Origin: Blastococcus sp. LR1
GTDB taxonomy: Bacteria > Actinomycetota > Actinomycetes > Mycobacteriales > Geodermatophilaceae
Length of the DNA stretch: 64,000 bases
NCBI RefSeq assembly: GCF_020166105.1
Contig: NZ_JAIUJY010000004.1
Span: 541,302-605,301, forward strand
Direction: 5' to 3'
Part shown: piece by piece, positions 62,279 through 64,000 of the stretch
Numbering within the stretch: position 1 is the stretch's first letter
Layout: each line of letters opens with the position of its first letter
The notes under the pieces: generated by a model
What the model was told of the DNA's origin: nothing
Seen by the model: only the letters and a program-made list of their open reading frames with translations
The model's database searches: none
Program-made: the position numbers and the translations under genes

Positions 62279-64000
62279 GTGCGTCGCCTGCTCATCGGAC
62301 TGTCCGCCTTCCTGACCCTCACCGGGACGATCCTGGTCGTCCCCGTCTCCGCGGCCCCCGGCCCGGAGGCCCACCCCGTGACGGCGTCGGCCGACCTGGT
62401 GCCGATGGGGTCCGCCGAGGACCCCGCCCGGGGTGCGGAGCTCCAGGAGGGCACCACCGAGCCGGTGGTCGGCGTGCCGGAGAGCGCCCCGGCGCTCACC
62501 GTGTCCCGCACCGACGTGGAGTTCTCCATGGTCGGGGTCACCTGGGCGCCGGACCCGGCCGTCGACGACACGGTCGTGGCGATCCGCGTGCAGGACGAGG
62601 ACGGCGCGTGGGGGGACTGGTCCGAGGTCGAGGTCGAGGACATGGAGCCGGACGCCGGGGACGGAGCACCCGCCACCGAGCGCCGGGGGGGCACGGCCCC
62701 GCTGTGGACCGGCCCGAGCACCGGCGTGGAGGCCGAGCTCGTCACGCGCTCCGGCGCCGCGCCGACCGACGTCCAGCTCGACCTGATCGACCCCGGCACC
62801 AGCGCCGCCGACGGCGCGCTCGGCGAGCCGGCGATGGGCGACGTCGCACACGCCGCGATGACCATGCCCGCGGTCTACACGCGTGCCCAGTGGGGCGCCG
62901 ACGAGCGGATCCGCTCGTGGGGGCCGCAGTACCCGCCCACGATCAAGGCCGCCACCATCCACCACACCGCGAACTCGAACAACTACACCGAAGCCCAGGT
63001 GCCGGGCATCCTGCGCGGCATCTACCAGTACCACGCGGTCAGCCTCGGCTGGGGCGACATCGGCTACAACGTCATCGCCGACCGGTACGGCAACCTGTAC
63101 GAGGGCCGGTTCGGTGGCCTGGCCAGCACCGTGGTCGGGGCGCACGCGGGCGGCTTCAACACCGGCACGGTCGGCGTCTCGATGCTGGGCGACTACTCGA
63201 CCGTCGCCGTGCCGCAGGCGCAGATCGACGCGGTCTCCCGCATCGTCGCGTGGAAGTTCTCGCTCTTCGGCATCAACCCCCGCGGGACCACCAGCCTGGT
63301 CGGCGGTGGCAGCACGTCGAAGTACAAGGTCGGCAGCACGGTCACGCTGCCGACGGTCTTCGCCCACCGCGACGTCGGCAACACCGCCTGCCCCGGCAAC
63401 AGCGGGTACGCCCGCATGCCCGAGATCCGGGACCGCGTGGCGGCCCTCATGGCCGGGCAGGTGGCCGCCGAACCGACCATGGCGGCGCGGTACGCGTCCG
63501 ACCCGGCGCTGCGCTCCCAGCTGGGAGCCCCGATCCAGCCCGAGGCGACGATCGCCGGCGTCACCTACCGGAGGTACGAGCGCGGCAACATGTACTGGAC
63601 CCCGACGACCGGCGCGCACGCCGTCGTCGGCGACATCCTCGCCCGGTACCTCGCCGGCGGTGGACCGGCGGCGCTGGGCGCGCCCACCACGGACGAACTG
63701 GCCACCCCCGACCGGGTCGGCCGCTTCAGCGTCTTCACCGGCGGCACCGCCTTCCCGGGCGGGGTCTCGATCTACTGGACGCCCCGAACCGGTCCCCGAG
63801 CCGTCGCCGGGGTGATCCGCGACCTGTGGGCGAGCCAGGGCTACGAGACCGGGCCGCTGGGTTATCCGACCGCGGACGAGAAGGCCACGCCCGACGGCAA
63901 GGGGCGCTACTCGGAGTTCGAGCGCGGGGTCATCACCTGGACCCCCGCCGGCGGCGCCCGGTCGATCTCCGGCGACGTCGTCGCGAAGTGGCGGTCGCTG
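62279..64000 (+). CDS. Secreted N-acetylmuramoyl-L-alanine amidase with LGFP repeats (3' truncated)
   Basis: 574 codons visible; the frame is open at the window end. Signal peptide 1-26 (LLIGLSAFLTLTGTILVV...), then an Asp/Glu-Pro-rich region and a beta-rich domain (about 75-185). The PGRP/amidase_2 domain starts at TRAQWGADERI: zinc ligands in ATIHHTAN (His228/229), YNVIADRYGNLYEGR, GVSMLGDYS, and AHRDVGNTACPG (His363, Cys371). LGFP repeats follow (LGAPTTDEL, then LGYPTADEK) without cysteines, and continue past the edge. It cuts the peptide from glycan in peptidoglycan. GTG 62279 has GGAGG 4 nt before. Confidence 0.92.
   Translation, partial: MRRLLIGLSAFLTLTGTILVVPVSAAPGPEAHPVTASADLVPMGSAEDPARGAELQEGTTEPVVGVPESAPALTVSRTDVEFSMVGVTWAPDPAVDDTVVAIRVQDEDGAWGDWSEVEVEDMEPDAGDGAPATERRGGTAPLWTGPSTGVEAELVTRSGAAPTDVQLDLIDPGTSAADGALGEPAMGDVAHAAMTMPAVYTRAQWGADERIRSWGPQYPPTIKAATIHHTANSNNYTEAQVPGILRGIYQYHAVSLGWGDIGYNVIADRYGNLYEGRFGGLASTVVGAHAGGFNTGTVGVSMLGDYSTVAVPQAQIDAVSRIVAWKFSLFGINPRGTTSLVGGGSTSKYKVGSTVTLPTVFAHRDVGNTACPGNSGYARMPEIRDRVAALMAGQVAAEPTMAARYASDPALRSQLGAPIQPEATIAGVTYRRYERGNMYWTPTTGAHAVVGDILARYLAGGGPAALGAPTTDELATPDRVGRFSVFTGGTAFPGGVSIYWTPRTGPRAVAGVIRDLWASQGYETGPLGYPTADEKATPDGKGRYSEFERGVITWTPAGGARSISGDVVAKWRSL

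Overview
The window is very GC-rich, with GTG as common as ATG among starts, dense gene packing and 1-22 bp start/stop overlaps between co-directional genes. Gene content points to an actinobacterium, probably a member of Geodermatophilaceae (Blastococcus/Geodermatophilus/Modestobacter type). The family is an inference from LGFP-repeat proteins, DUF222-HNH and gene order; no rRNA is present to settle it. I saw no tRNA, rRNA, CRISPR array, transposase, phage gene or integration site. The window is chromosomal core with a secreted/cell-wall accessory layer.

Layout. 0-16 kb is nucleic-acid and sugar salvage: a DEAD-box helicase tail, dihydrolipoamide dehydrogenase, a deoC/aldehyde dehydrogenase operon, an SOS-box-controlled DUF222-HNH protein, upp, an oxidoreductase, two small secreted or lipoprotein genes, and a purine nucleoside phosphorylase / uronate-dehydrogenase-like / phosphohexomutase operon. 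15.9-23.5 kb is one tightly coupled run: a glutamate-cysteine-ligase-like enzyme, an M20 hydrolase, methylmalonyl-CoA mutase small and large subunits, and the MeaB GTPase. 23.6-37 kb mixes envelope genes (acyltransferase, an IspD-like/SDR pair resembling CDP-ribitol synthesis, two secreted metzincin proteases, an LGFP serine hydrolase) with the flavoprotein LpdA and the acyl-CoA carboxylase alpha subunit. 37-41 kb is maf-accE-accD5, divergent from birA and a PH-domain membrane protein. 41-49.6 kb holds a second acyltransferase, sbcDC, and a large LGFP protein with its lipoprotein partner. 49.7-54.5 kb holds purK-purE, an acyl-CoA dehydrogenase, a DUF1028 protein and a TIGR03089 protein. 54.6-58.2 kb is a four-gene operon for decaprenylphosphoryl-arabinose (PAP2 phosphatase, UbiA, DprE1, DprE2). 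The end holds a LicD-methyltransferase fusion, an LCP ligase, and an LGFP amidase that runs off the window.

How it fits together. Propionyl-CoA carboxylase (alpha, beta, epsilon, plus BirA) and methylmalonyl-CoA mutase with MeaB form the propionate/odd-chain route, fed by the acyl-CoA dehydrogenase; methylmalonyl-CoA epimerase is not here. DeoC, PNP, phosphomutase and Upp form nucleoside salvage. From recall, much of this order (LCP, TIGR03089, fadE25, purE, purK, birA, accD5, accE5, maf, accA3, lpdA, deoD, pmmB, upp) matches the M. tuberculosis Rv3267-Rv3309 region. The most interesting layer is the envelope: four LGFP-repeat proteins with different catalytic heads, the DPA operon, CDP-alditol-type genes, a LicD fusion and an LCP ligase all lie within 40 kb. 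Also notable are a repeated leaderless promoter architecture (a TAnnnT hexamer 6-9 nt before the start codon at about nine genes) and a DprE1 with Ala where mycobacteria have the benzothiazinone-reactive Cys.
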